A stretch of 64,000 bases of DNA, taken from positions 62,001 to 126,000 of the forward strand of contig NZ_PIQG01000003.1 of NCBI RefSeq assembly GCF_003987435.1, given 5' to 3'. Origin of the DNA: Pseudidiomarina taiwanensis. GTDB taxonomy: Bacteria > Pseudomonadota > Gammaproteobacteria > Enterobacterales > Alteromonadaceae. The notes under the pieces were generated by a model, which made no database searches, was not told the origin of the DNA, and was given only the letters and a program-made list of their open reading frames with translations. The position numbers and the translations under genes were made by a program. Below, in pieces: positions 44,802 to 52,517 of this stretch. How positions within the stretch are numbered: position 1 is the first letter of the stretch; the number at the start of each line of letters is the position of its first letter.

Positions 44802-45665
44802 ATGATTCAAAGTATGACCGGCTATGCGCGCCACGAACTTAAAGCCGACTGGGGCACAGCGGTGTGGGAAATGCGCTCGGTAAATCAGCGCTTTTTAGAA
44901 ACCTACTTTCGCTTACCCGAATCGTTTCGCAGCTTAGAAAACCCATTGCGCGAGCGCCTGCGCAAAGCCTTGCAGCGCGGTAAAGTAGAGTGTGGCCTGC
45001 GCCTGCATATCGAACATGGCACACAAACCGCATTGGCGCTCAACGAAGAGCTAGCGAAGTCTGTCATTGCTTCAGCTAACTGGGTTGCCAACCAAGCCTC
45101 GAGTGCAGTGCTGAACCCGCTAGACGTATTGCGATGGCCAGGTGTAGTGGCGCAACAAGAAGAAGACATGGATACCATCCAAGCGGACGTGATCGCTGCG
45201 TTTGAGACGACTCTTGTAGAGTTTATCGAAAACCGCGGCAGCGAAGGTGCCGCCCTGCGCAAAATGCTCGAAGAGCGCCTTGATGGAGTGGCCGAGCGCG
45301 CCAGTTTTGTGCGTAAGCGCATGCCCGAAATCATGCAATGGCAACGGGATCGGTTACTCACCCGTTTTGAAGAAGCCAAAGTCGAACTCGACCCGCAGCG
45401 TCTTGAAGCCGAGATGGTAATGCTGGCACAAAAAGTGGACGTAGCCGAAGAGCTCGACCGGCTCGACACCCACGTGGTTGAAACCCGCAAAATCCTCAAT
45501 AAAGGTGGCGCCTGCGGCCGCCGCTTAGACTTTATGATGCAAGAGTTTAACCGCGAAGCGAACACCCTCGGCTCGAAGTCGATTAACGCTGAAATCACCG
45601 CTGCCGCGGTGGATTTGAAGGTGTTGATTGAGCAGATGCGGGAGCAGATCCAAAACATCGAATAG
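44802..45665 (+). CDS. yicC: YicC family endoribonuclease-like protein
   Basis: A 287-residue YicC protein (YicC-N plus DUF1732). The start MIQSMTGYARHELK and the end LKVLIEQMREQIQNIE are diagnostic. E. coli YicC has been reported to be an endoribonuclease that contributes to sRNA turnover. It is divergent from rlmA. The 3' end is a known integration site for genomic islands in vibrios, and here an integrase gene follows 350 bp downstream. The coding end itself is intact. Confidence 0.96.
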   Translation: MIQSMTGYARHELKADWGTAVWEMRSVNQRFLETYFRLPESFRSLENPLRERLRKALQRGKVECGLRLHIEHGTQTALALNEELAKSVIASANWVANQASSAVLNPLDVLRWPGVVAQQEEDMDTIQADVIAAFETTLVEFIENRGSEGAALRKMLEERLDGVAERASFVRKRMPEIMQWQRDRLLTRFEEAKVELDPQRLEAEMVMLAQKVDVAEELDRLDTHVVETRKILNKGGACGRRLDFMMQEFNREANTLGSKSINAEITAAAVDLKVLIEQMREQIQNIE

Positions 45666-45673
45666 TTTTTTTA

Positions 45674-45745
45674 CCCGTCCAAGAATGTCTTAAAAGCCCT
45701 GTTATTTGCTTGAAAATACAGGGCTTTTTTATTTTCCCCGTCCAA
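45674..45745. repeat. CCCGTCCAA direct repeats flanking the yicC terminator
   Basis: CCCGTCCAA occurs at 45674-45682 and again at 45737-45745, one copy on each side of the terminator hairpin. They lie where the island's left attachment site should be. Whether they are attachment-core remnants is undecided, since I find no third copy at the right end. Confidence 0.5.
45692..45731 (+). terminator. Intrinsic terminator after yicC
   Basis: Arms AAAAGCCCTGT (45692-45702) and ACAGGGCTTTT (45718-45728) with a 15-nt AT-rich loop, followed by TT and an AT-rich stretch. The symmetrical A/T ends could let it work in both directions. Confidence 0.88.
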
Positions 45746-45783
45746 ATCGGTTTGCAGATGTCCGTTACCAGTTGCTGTTTAAG

Positions 45784-45979
45784 TGGTGGGCAAAATGGTG
45801 GGCAAGACCTGTTTTTTTGACTCAATAAGCAAAAAGTCAAGGTATCTGGTGAGCAGATTTTTGCATCTATCTCACCACCGCCTTATGCCATCTCCACTTA
45901 TCGTGCTGCTTGCAGATTGTTCAATCACTCAACTATCGAACCAATCGATAAACAAACAGTGGTGGGCAATGGTGAGCAA
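45784..45979. repeat. Five TGGTGRGCAR repeats upstream of integrase (arm-type sites?)
   Basis: TGGTGGGCAA lies at 45784-45793, 45796-45805 and 45960-45969; TGGTGAGCAG at 45847-45856; TGGTGAGCAA at 45970-45979. All are in the same orientation, two as close pairs. They fall in the gene-free stretch 45729-46016 between yicC and the integrase, the normal place for arm-binding sites of a tyrosine integrase. Confidence 0.8.
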
Positions 45980-46016
45980 ATTTTAACGATTTCTTAGGAA
46001 TATAGAGTAACAAACG

Positions 46017-47273
46017 ATGGCAAAACTAACCGCAACTCAGGTGCAGTCTTATGCTCGCACCGCAACAGCAAACAAAAAATACAGTGATGGGAATGGCCTA
46101 TATTTTTGCGTAAGAAAATCTGGCATGCCGTATTGGATGCTAAGGTATACCAGCCTAAACGGACGACGAGAAGCCACGCTCGGTCAATATCCAAGCATGA
46201 CCTTAGCAGAGGCTCGACTTGAGTCATCTAAAATGCAGCTACAACTTCAGCAAGGTGAAGACCCATTAGCAATCCGTGCTATTGAAACCATCCCAGAGAT
46301 CCAAAATGTCAGTCAGCTGTTTCAAGACTGGTATGCCAAAGACTTAAGTCGCCGATTAAAGCACCCGAATATACCCAAACGTGTTTTTACCAAAGAAATT
46401 GCACCAGTGATTGGTCAACTTCCTATCCAAGCCGTGCGGCCAACACATGTACGTGAAGTATTGGAACGCATTCGAGAAAGTAACCGCCCTACCATCGCCA
46501 ACGATACCTTGATGTACATGAAGCAGCTGTTTCGACATGCGATAAAGCTCGACTTAACGCTGAACAACCCCGCCGCAGCATTTACCGTGGACGATGCCGG
46601 TGGTGTGGAGTCCAGTAAAGACAGGATGCTCAGCAAAGAGGAAATTCACTACGCCTTTAGCGTGTTTCATACCCATATCAATAGCTTTGGCCGCGACAAC
46701 TACCTCGCTTGCTGCCTGTTTTTGGTATTGGGCGTGCGCAAAAGCGAACTGTGCGAAGCCATGTGGCGTGAAATGGATTTAACCACGGGCGTATGGGACC
46801 TACCCAAGGAACGAAGTAAAACTGGCGTGCCAATCAGCATTCCCTTACCACGCCAAGCCATTGCCTGGTTTAACGAGCTGCAAATCCGCGCTTGTGGCTC
46901 ACCTTATGTTTTCCCAGCCAGACGAGCAAGCCATCGTCCACATATGGGGCCAGATACGCTAAACCGCGCCATTTCTAAACTCTTTGGTCGCGAGCCTGGG
47001 CGCAAAAAACAGCCACCGAATAAAATGGGCAAGCTTGAACACTTCACCGTACACGATCTGCGCCGCACCTTTCGCAGCCTTGCCGCCTCTTTGGGCATTG
47101 CAGGCAATGTGGCCGAACGCTGTCTTAACCATAAGCTAAAAGGCGTTGAGGGTATCTACGACCGCCACGATTACTTTGAAGAGCGCCGAATTGCCCATCA
47201 AACCGTAGCTGATGTGGTTGAACCACTGGTGAACTTTGAGCACTCTTCACAATACCACACAGGAGGGCGTTAA
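46017..47273 (+). CDS. Tyrosine recombinase/integrase (P4-type)
   Basis: A 418-residue integrase. An N-terminal DUF4102-type arm-binding domain covers about 1-90 (NKKYSDGNGLYFCVRKSG, YWMLRYTSLNGRREATLGQYPSMTLAEAR). A SAM-like core-binding domain lies at about 100-200. The catalytic domain has Arg in LGVRKSELCEAMW, HDLRRTFRSLA, and the nucleophile Tyr within EGIYDRHDYFEERR. All catalytic residues are present, so it may be active. It sits next to yicC, consistent with yicC 3'-end integration. Codon use is poorer in GC than that of neighbouring housekeeping genes. Confidence 0.95.
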   Translation: MAKLTATQVQSYARTATANKKYSDGNGLYFCVRKSGMPYWMLRYTSLNGRREATLGQYPSMTLAEARLESSKMQLQLQQGEDPLAIRAIETIPEIQNVSQLFQDWYAKDLSRRLKHPNIPKRVFTKEIAPVIGQLPIQAVRPTHVREVLERIRESNRPTIANDTLMYMKQLFRHAIKLDLTLNNPAAAFTVDDAGGVESSKDRMLSKEEIHYAFSVFHTHINSFGRDNYLACCLFLVLGVRKSELCEAMWREMDLTTGVWDLPKERSKTGVPISIPLPRQAIAWFNELQIRACGSPYVFPARRASHRPHMGPDTLNRAISKLFGREPGRKKQPPNKMGKLEHFTVHDLRRTFRSLAASLGIAGNVAERCLNHKLKGVEGIYDRHDYFEERRIAHQTVADVVEPLVNFEHSSQYHTGGR

Positions 47274-47294
47274 CATGCAACGGTGTAGGAGAGG

Positions 47295-47431
47295 AATAAA
47301 GTTTCATACTAAGCAGTCAAGTAACCCTGTTTGTACCGTTTTAAATGATACTCACCCAGAAATAAAGATTCATACTAATTCCTACTACAAAGTCTGAGTC
47401 ACGCTACAACTGAGTAATAAAGTATCATACT
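47295..47431. repeat. Three AATAAAG(T/A)(T/A)TCATACT direct repeats after the integrase
   Basis: Sixteen-bp copies lie at 47295-47310, 47361-47376 and 47416-47431. They differ only at two central positions. The third contains the odd palindrome AGTATCATACT. The stretch 47274-47588 holds no gene. A perfect 14-bp palindrome (TTCGATGCATCGAA, 47507-47520) lies 76 bp further on. Possible roles are regulator binding or transfer/replication functions of the island. Confidence 0.85.
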
Positions 47432-47506
47432 GGTTGTCTTGGGCATCCACAGATTGAGCGGTCCCATTCAAACACGTTTCTGGACATTTATTGGTTAGAG
47501 TAAAGA

Positions 47507-47520
47507 TTCGATGCATCGAA
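47507..47520. promoter_or_regulatory. Perfect 14-bp palindrome in island intergenic region
   Basis: TTCGATGCATCGAA is a perfect palindrome lying between the 16-bp repeats and the zinc-ribbon gene's end. Its function is unknown. Confidence 0.5.
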
Positions 47521-47588
47521 ACCTTCATGGAACAATGAAAATACTTATTCACCTTAAATGAATAGGCACTCGGATATAAATAATTTAC

Positions 47589-47762
47589 CTAATCATCCAC
47601 AACTTCAATCGTTACATGCTGAGCACCAAGGTAAGTACCTTCATCCACTTCATAGCGCAAGGTTTCATCACAGTGTGGGCAGTCAAAGGCTTCGTTTGGC
47701 TCGATGCACTCATCTTCGAGCCAATCCCAGCCAATATGCTTTTCACAAGTTGGGCATGTCAT
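47589..47762 (-). CDS. Small zinc-ribbon protein
   Basis: A 57-residue protein with two cysteine pairs, CPTC at residues 3-6 and CPHC at 28-31, spaced as in a zinc ribbon. The sequence is acidic (about a quarter Asp/Glu) and ends in VTIEVVDD. The start ATG at 47762 has AAGGA about 9 bp upstream and lies 10 bp after the stop of the metallopeptidase remnant, so it was its operon partner. It resembles small zinc-ribbon proteins encoded in mobile islands; the function is not known. Confidence 0.75.
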   Translation of the reverse strand: MTCPTCEKHIGWDWLEDECIEPNEAFDCPHCDETLRYEVDEGTYLGAQHVTIEVVDD

Positions 47763-47772
47763 TCAACAATCC

Positions 47773-47961
47773 TTACTCATTCAAATACAGCTCCGCCATT
47801 CCATCTAAACGGGCTTTTACTGCTTTCCAATTAGGCATCACGCTTGTTAATAAGCGCCAGAATTTCTCACTGTGGTTGTGCTCAGCGATATGACAAAGCT
47901 CGTGCAGAATCACGTAATCAATACACTCTTTAGGCGCTTTAATTAGATGAATGCTCCACAA
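47773..47961 (-). pseudogene. YgjP-like (M48-related) metallopeptidase, C-terminal remnant
   Basis: Only the C-terminal 60 or so residues remain: APKECIDYVILHELCHIAEH, then NHSEKFWRLLTSVMPNW. HELCH with the later NHSxxFW is the metal-binding signature of YgjP-like DUF45 peptidases, which normally have 230-250 residues. The N-terminal three quarters are missing, and the sequence upstream is the end of a cytochrome c gene. YgjP-like genes often accompany type I restriction loci, so an RM system may once have been here; that is inference. Confidence 0.85.
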
Positions 47962-48405
47962 AAGGTTTACGGAAAGCTTGGTGGCAGCCCAAGCAGCTTT
48001 CCTGCACGTGGGCGAATGATTGGATCACCGCCTTGCCGTCGCTGCTCGCAGCAGCCAGCTTCATGGCCAGCGCCGCCTCGTGAGTCTGCGCGTCAAAGTT
48101 TCTGAACTTGGTCGCATCAGCGCCGAGGTAAGCAAGGATGCGCATTTTTTCAGTAAGCGGTGGCTCGGGGTGTGCAGCAACTTTTGGGGCGAGCTGAACG
48201 ACCTGAACCCATTCCTCCTGCGAAATCGCACCGGTAATAGCCTGCATGTTGCGCCCGAGTTCCTGCATGATCTTGCGTAGCGCCAGTGGCTCAACCTGGG
48301 TAGCGTCACCAGCCCAAGCTGGCAACTGAAAACCCCATAAAGCAGGCAGGCCGTAACGGTCAGGGTGATAGTTCCAAATGCGTGGCTGTGTTTGCGGTGG
48401 GTCAT
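47939..48405 (-). pseudogene. Cytochrome c (c'-like), frameshifted in signal peptide
   Basis: ATG at 48405 (RBS AGGAGA) starts a signal peptide, MTHRKHSHAFGTITLTVTAC and on to LLYG, then runs into a wrong frame. From about 48330 another frame encodes LPAWAGDATQVEPL and a helical domain ending with the haem site CLGCHQAFRKPF (CxxCH at the C-terminus, as in cytochrome c'). One extra base in the G4T4 run (48329-48336 on the plus strand) would join the two into one 155-residue exported protein with cleavage after AWA. It is thus a one-base frameshift, real or a sequencing error. It ends the TetR-HlyD-ABC operon. Confidence 0.78.
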
Positions 48406-48433
48406 GAAATTCTCCTGTAATTCAATCGTTCTC

Positions 48434-49144
48434 TCATTCGAACTCCCGCCCTTCGCCAGCTTCCTCATGGGTCACGCCGTCGCGGATGTGGTAGATGCGC
48501 TTGAATGTGGGGATGATCTTTTCGTCATGGGTGACGACGATGATGGCGGTCTCGAACTTCCGGGCCATGTCGTTGAGGATGCGGATTACAGCCATGGCGC
48601 GCTCGGAATCCAGCGGCGCAGTGGGTTCATCGGCCAGGATCACCGGCGGACGATTGACCAGTCCGCGCGCGATGGCGACCCGTTGCTGCTCGCCACCGGA
48701 GAGTTGCGAGGGCATTGCGCGAGCTCGGTGTTGCACATCAAGCGCTGTGAGCAATTCCAGTGCCTTCGCGCGCGACTCTCCATTCGCGACGCCTGCAAGC
48801 ATCGGCAGCAGCGCCACGTTGTCGGTGACATCGAGAAACGGAATCAGGTACGGCGCCTGGAAAACGAAACCGATCTTGTCACGCCGTAAGGCGCGCAGGT
48901 CGCGGACTTTCCAGCCATCGGCGTAGATCACTTCATCGCCCAGCGTCATGCGACCGGCGGTCGGTTCGATCACCGCACCCAGACACTTGAGCAGCGTGCT
49001 CTTGCCGGACCCGGAAGGGCCGATCAGTCCCACCACTTCACCAGGCGCAACATGCATATTCACGTCTCTCAAGGCAAAGACAGCGGTGTCACCATCGCCA
49101 TACCGCTTGCTTAAACTTTCGATGTGTATCCCTTTGCCACTCAT
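48434..49144 (-). CDS. ABC transporter ATP-binding protein (MacB/LolD/DevA type)
   Basis: A 236-residue ATPase. Walker A is GPSGSGKST, the Q-loop lies in GFVFQAPYLIPFL, the signature is LSGGEQQR, Walker B is VILADEPT, and the H-loop is in IIVVTHDEKI. It belongs to the MacB/LolD group that works with FtsX-like permeases. ATG at 49144 has GGAGG 5 bp upstream; the frame extends four codons further. It lies 1 bp after the permease stop and is its partner. Its transport direction is probably export, together with the HlyD-like adaptor. Confidence 0.93.
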   Translation of the reverse strand: MSGKGIHIESLSKRYGDGDTAVFALRDVNMHVAPGEVVGLIGPSGSGKSTLLKCLGAVIEPTAGRMTLGDEVIYADGWKVRDLRALRRDKIGFVFQAPYLIPFLDVTDNVALLPMLAGVANGESRAKALELLTALDVQHRARAMPSQLSGGEQQRVAIARGLVNRPPVILADEPTAPLDSERAMAVIRILNDMARKFETAIIVVTHDEKIIPTFKRIYHIRDGVTHEEAGEGREFE

Positions 49145-49145
49145 C

Positions 49146-50351
49146 TCAACCTCCAATGGCTTCGGCCGGATCGACCTTGAGTGCCATGCGAATGGCGACG
49201 AGGCTAGCTAGAACGCAGATCACGAGCACGGCAAAAAAACCGGCGACAGAATCCATTGGCGTGAGCAGGACATATTTTGGAAAAGCCGGTGCTGAAAAGG
49301 TGGCTGTGATCTTGCCGACCACGAAGCCAATCACGCCCAGGGCGAGCGCCTGCTGCATGATCATCGCGGCGATGGTTCGGCTGCGTGTGCCGATGAGCTT
49401 CAACACCGCGATCTCACGGATTTTGTCCATCGTCAGCGAATAGATGATGAAGGCAACGATGGCCGCGCTAACGATGGCCAGAATCACAAGGAACATGCCG
49501 ATCTGCTTGGCTGAGGTGGCGATCAGTTTGCCGACGAGGATGTCTTCCATCTGTGCCCGGGTGTAGACCGTCAAACGCTTCCAGCGCTGGATGGATTCGG
49601 CAACCTCGTCCGGCGCATGACCAGGTTTCAGAGTGACCAGCACGGCATTGACGAACGCGTTGCTGCTCTGTGAAGCAATCACGGCATCCAGCAAACCTGG
49701 ATCACCGGGTCGATTGAAGACCGGGTTGGCTTCGGTGCGACGCCGGCTTTGCCAGATGGCATCGTTGTCCTTGAGGAACTGGGCCTCCTGGGCATCTTTG
49801 AGCGGAATGAATACCATCGGGTCGCCGCTGGACGACACCATGCGCCGTGTCAGCCCCACGACGGTGTAATGATTGCGGCGAATGGCAAGACGATCTCCCA
49901 GTTTGAAGCCGGTGGCGATGTCGGCCACAGCCTCGTAGTGACCGCGCGTGATCTGGCGTCCAGCGACGAGATAAGGAGGCCATCCGGGTGTAGCCCCCAA
50001 CGCACCGGGCGCGATGCCGACCACCATGGTGCGTACATCACTCTCGCCCTTGCGTACCTGCATGGTCAGGTAGGTCGCGTTCGCTGCCTGTGAGACTCCC
50101 GGCATGGCGAGAATGGCGCGATACACGTCATCGTTGAGGCTGGACGACTCCGCATAAGGACCCAGAGTATCCTTTTGCACCACCCAAAGGTCAGCGCCAC
50201 TGTTGTCGAGCAACGCCTTGCCGTCGTCCACCATGCCTCGGTACACCCCAGCCATGACTAGGGTGACGCCGATCAGCAGACCCAGACCGATGCCGGTGAA
50301 GACGAATTTCCCCCAGGCATGGAGAATGTCGCGGCCGGCCAGGCTGATCAT
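49146..50351 (-). CDS. ABC transporter permease (FtsX/MacB-like, DevC type)
   Basis: A 401-residue permease with one N-terminal span (about 15-37), a large periplasmic MacB-PCD-like domain (about 45-270: LDNSGADLWVVQKDTLGP, FKLGDRLAIRRNHYTVVGL) and three C-terminal spans (about 285-390: IVSAAIVAFIIYSLT, KIREIAVLKLIGTRS). The size and layout match DevC-type permeases that form a DevBCA-like complex with an HlyD adaptor and an ATPase. It overlaps the adaptor gene by 4 bp. Substrate unknown. Confidence 0.9.
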   Translation of the reverse strand: MISLAGRDILHAWGKFVFTGIGLGLLIGVTLVMAGVYRGMVDDGKALLDNSGADLWVVQKDTLGPYAESSSLNDDVYRAILAMPGVSQAANATYLTMQVRKGESDVRTMVVGIAPGALGATPGWPPYLVAGRQITRGHYEAVADIATGFKLGDRLAIRRNHYTVVGLTRRMVSSSGDPMVFIPLKDAQEAQFLKDNDAIWQSRRRTEANPVFNRPGDPGLLDAVIASQSSNAFVNAVLVTLKPGHAPDEVAESIQRWKRLTVYTRAQMEDILVGKLIATSAKQIGMFLVILAIVSAAIVAFIIYSLTMDKIREIAVLKLIGTRSRTIAAMIMQQALALGVIGFVVGKITATFSAPAFPKYVLLTPMDSVAGFFAVLVICVLASLVAIRMALKVDPAEAIGG

Positions 50352-51499
50352 CGTGAAACTCCCGGGATATGCTCGACCACATGGATGCGGCTGCGCGCCG
50401 TCAGTGCCTTTTCGCTATAGGTCACAACCTGGTCCCCATTCTTGAGCCCTTCGCGCACCTGCACGTAACCATTGAGGTCGGAAGTGCCGAGCTTGACCGG
50501 GGAGAAATGCAGATCACCATCCACGATTTGCCAGACACCAACTTTATCGCCTTCACGCTGGACGGCAGCGTTGGGGATCAGTGGAGCGGCCGGGAGCGCC
50601 GGCAAGTCAACCGTGACTTCGGCCAGTTCACCCACTGGTGGCAAAGGTTCTGGTTTGTTATCGAATGTCACCTTGGCAAGCGTTTCCTCGGTTACCGCGT
50701 CGGCCTTGGGTTCCACCCGCAGCACGCGACCTTTCAAGGTCTGGCCACCACGCGAACGCAGGACGATATGAGCCGGCAGCCCCCCAGCCAGCCCCGATGC
50801 GCTGATCTGGTCGAAGCGCACATTGATCCACAAACTCTTGGGGTCGATCACTTCCACCACGGCCTGGCCCGCGACGATGGTCGTGCCGGGATCGGCATCG
50901 CGCACGGTGACTACACCATCGACCGGCGCGATCAGGCGCAGATTGCTCCGCTGCGCGAGGAGTACTTCGCGGTCGGAGCGTGCCCGGGCAATATCTTCCC
51001 GAGCGGCGGATAGGGCGGCATCGGCGATCTGCAGTTCCTGCCGCTTGGTGGTGACGATTTCCTCGCTGGTCAAGCGCACCGCAAACAATTGCTCATAGCG
51101 GCGCGCCTGGGTTTGCGCGTAGGCTTGCCGGGCTTCTGCCTCGCGCAAAGCCGCTTCCGCCCGCTTGAATACAGACTCCTGTGAGCGCACCCGAGCATCA
51201 AGGTCGACCGGCTCCATCTCGCCGAGCACCTGTCCGGCCTTGACCTGGTCGCCTACATGCACCTCCAGGCGTTTGACGCGCCCGGCAAACGTCGGCCCGA
51301 TCTTGTAGGTGTAGCGCGCCTCCACCGTGCCGATGCCGAACAGCGCCGGTGTGATAGCCCGTGATTCCACGCTTGCCACCGTCACAGCGACCGGGGCGAG
51401 CGGCCCTGATCGCAGACCGACATAAATAAAAAGCACCAGCAAAGGAATGATGACGGCAAGCAGTGCCAGGGTGCGGCCTTGCAAGGGTAACTTTTTCAT
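50348..51499 (-). CDS. HlyD/DevB-like membrane fusion adaptor
   Basis: A 383-residue adaptor with an N-terminal signal anchor (about 10-28). The lipoyl halves are YKIGPTFAGRVKRLEVHVGDQVKAGQVLGEM and LRLIAPVDGVVTVRDADPGTTI, with a helical hairpin of about 90 residues between them (AEARQAYAQTQARRYEQLF). The beta-barrel and proximal domains follow. It overlaps both the TetR gene and the permease gene by 4 bp. With the ABC genes it should form a tripartite exporter needing an outer-membrane channel encoded elsewhere. Confidence 0.92.
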   Translation of the reverse strand: MKKLPLQGRTLALLAVIIPLLVLFIYVGLRSGPLAPVAVTVASVESRAITPALFGIGTVEARYTYKIGPTFAGRVKRLEVHVGDQVKAGQVLGEMEPVDLDARVRSQESVFKRAEAALREAEARQAYAQTQARRYEQLFAVRLTSEEIVTTKRQELQIADAALSAAREDIARARSDREVLLAQRSNLRLIAPVDGVVTVRDADPGTTIVAGQAVVEVIDPKSLWINVRFDQISASGLAGGLPAHIVLRSRGGQTLKGRVLRVEPKADAVTEETLAKVTFDNKPEPLPPVGELAEVTVDLPALPAAPLIPNAAVQREGDKVGVWQIVDGDLHFSPVKLGTSDLNGYVQVREGLKNGDQVVTYSEKALTARSRIHVVEHIPGVSR

Positions 51500-52110
51500 T
51501 GCGCACTCCTTATGCCACGCCGATAAATTGCAAAGACGCGCGGCACATCGCGGTGCATACGTCCCACATCACCCGCCAACAGCGATTGCATGACCAAGCC
51601 CTGGATCGTGCCAATGAACAGCGTTGCCGCCGCCTCGTTGTCAAGCGAGGGAGACAACTCGCCGCTGGCCTTGCCTTTCTCGATGAGACGATGCAAACGT
51701 TCGCCGTAGCGCTGAATCAAGGTTTGCACCATGCGCTTGGCCGGTGTCGATTCGGCACGCTGAAGCTCACCAAACATCATTCTTGGCACGCCTGGGTGCT
51801 CAGCTACGAATTCGATGTGACTCATGAACATCGCCTCCATGGCTGCCAAGGGCGACTCGATTCCTTGTGCGGATCGATCGATTCTGGCTAATAGGCGCTC
51901 TGCTACCCACTCCATGACCGCCTGCCAAATGGCTTCCTTGTTCGGGAAGTGCCGAAACAGCGCACCCTGGGTCAAGTTCATGTGTTTAGCGATAGCCGCA
52001 GTGGTTATCTCGCTTGGGTTTTGTGAACCGGCAAGCGCCACGACGGACTCGACAGTTACGGCACGACGTTCATCGGCCGGCAGATGCTTTGGATGGGTGT
52101 CCACGAGCAC
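51496..52110 (-). CDS. TetR family repressor of the ABC/HlyD operon
   Basis: A 204-residue TetR-type regulator. The N-terminal helix-turn-helix is ITTAAIAKHMNLTQGALFRHFPNKEAIW (about residues 35-62). The C-terminal ligand domain ends in VFAIYRRGIRS. It is the first gene of the cassette operon and overlaps the HlyD-like gene by 4 bp. A perfect 28-bp palindrome starts 5 bp upstream of its start codon, so it is very likely autorepressed and controls the exporter. The inducer is unknown. Confidence 0.92.
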   Translation of the reverse strand: MLVDTHPKHLPADERRAVTVESVVALAGSQNPSEITTAAIAKHMNLTQGALFRHFPNKEAIWQAVMEWVAERLLARIDRSAQGIESPLAAMEAMFMSHIEFVAEHPGVPRMMFGELQRAESTPAKRMVQTLIQRYGERLHRLIEKGKASGELSPSLDNEAAATLFIGTIQGLVMQSLLAGDVGRMHRDVPRVFAIYRRGIRSAQ

Positions 52111-52115
52111 TCCTT

Positions 52116-52143
52116 GTAAGATAGTAATTGATTACTATCTTAC
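52116..52143. promoter_or_regulatory. TetR operator: perfect palindrome
   Basis: Arms GTAAGATAGTAAT (52116-52128) and ATTACTATCTTAC (52131-52143) are perfect inverted repeats with a 2-bp centre. They lie immediately upstream of the TetR gene, as expected of its operator. Confidence 0.88.
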
Positions 52144-52517
52144 CACAAGAGGCAACTCAAACAAGAGAAAACCCGACGTACTCGTCAATATCTAGAGTCT
52201 GCAATGGGCTTAACGTGCTTTATTTTCCGTTTTCTGAGACGTCCCCAGTACTCGATTGCCGACTACCAGCTTGCGATTAAACTGCTTAGGATTCCATGAA
52301 TAATGAACGGATGATGGTATTTGAGTGCTTTCACCTGAGAGGCTTTGCAGAGATAGGTTGTCCATCTCAAAATCGACCCCTTTCATCTTTAATATCTCAC
52401 GCATCAGGGCATCGCTTCCCCCTGGGTTAGTAGGCATGGGTCTGTGTAATCCCCTCGAAAAATCGGAGCAGTTATAAGTAGAAAATTTCGTTAAACTAAT
52501 ACGATGTAAACAATTAA
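52144..52517. other. Gene-poor stretch between cassette and hip operators
   Basis: A 104-codon open frame runs on the minus strand (52210-52524) but has no recognisable domain, no good RBS and a Ser/Lys/Asn-rich composition typical of chance frames. I see no terminator, repeat or RNA gene here. The cassette's right junction probably lies in this stretch. Confidence 0.4.

Larger units (their letters stand above)
47942..52143 (-). other. Foreign cassette: TetR, HlyD adaptor, ABC permease, ABC ATPase, cytochrome c
   Basis: Five genes on the minus strand, with overlaps or gaps of at most a few bases between the first four, form one operon headed by a TetR gene with a perfect operator. Codon use is richer in G/C at third positions than in the island genes on either side (integrase, hip genes). 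The left junction cuts the metallopeptidase gene near 47945-47961. The right end is near the TetR operator, within 52144-52500. No transposase or inverted repeats were found at the ends. Confidence 0.7.

Noticed and set aside
47558-47893. 111-codon plus-strand frame in the island
   Set aside because: It is the antisense shadow of the zinc-ribbon gene and the metallopeptidase remnant, which have clear cysteine pairs and a HELCH motif on the other strand.
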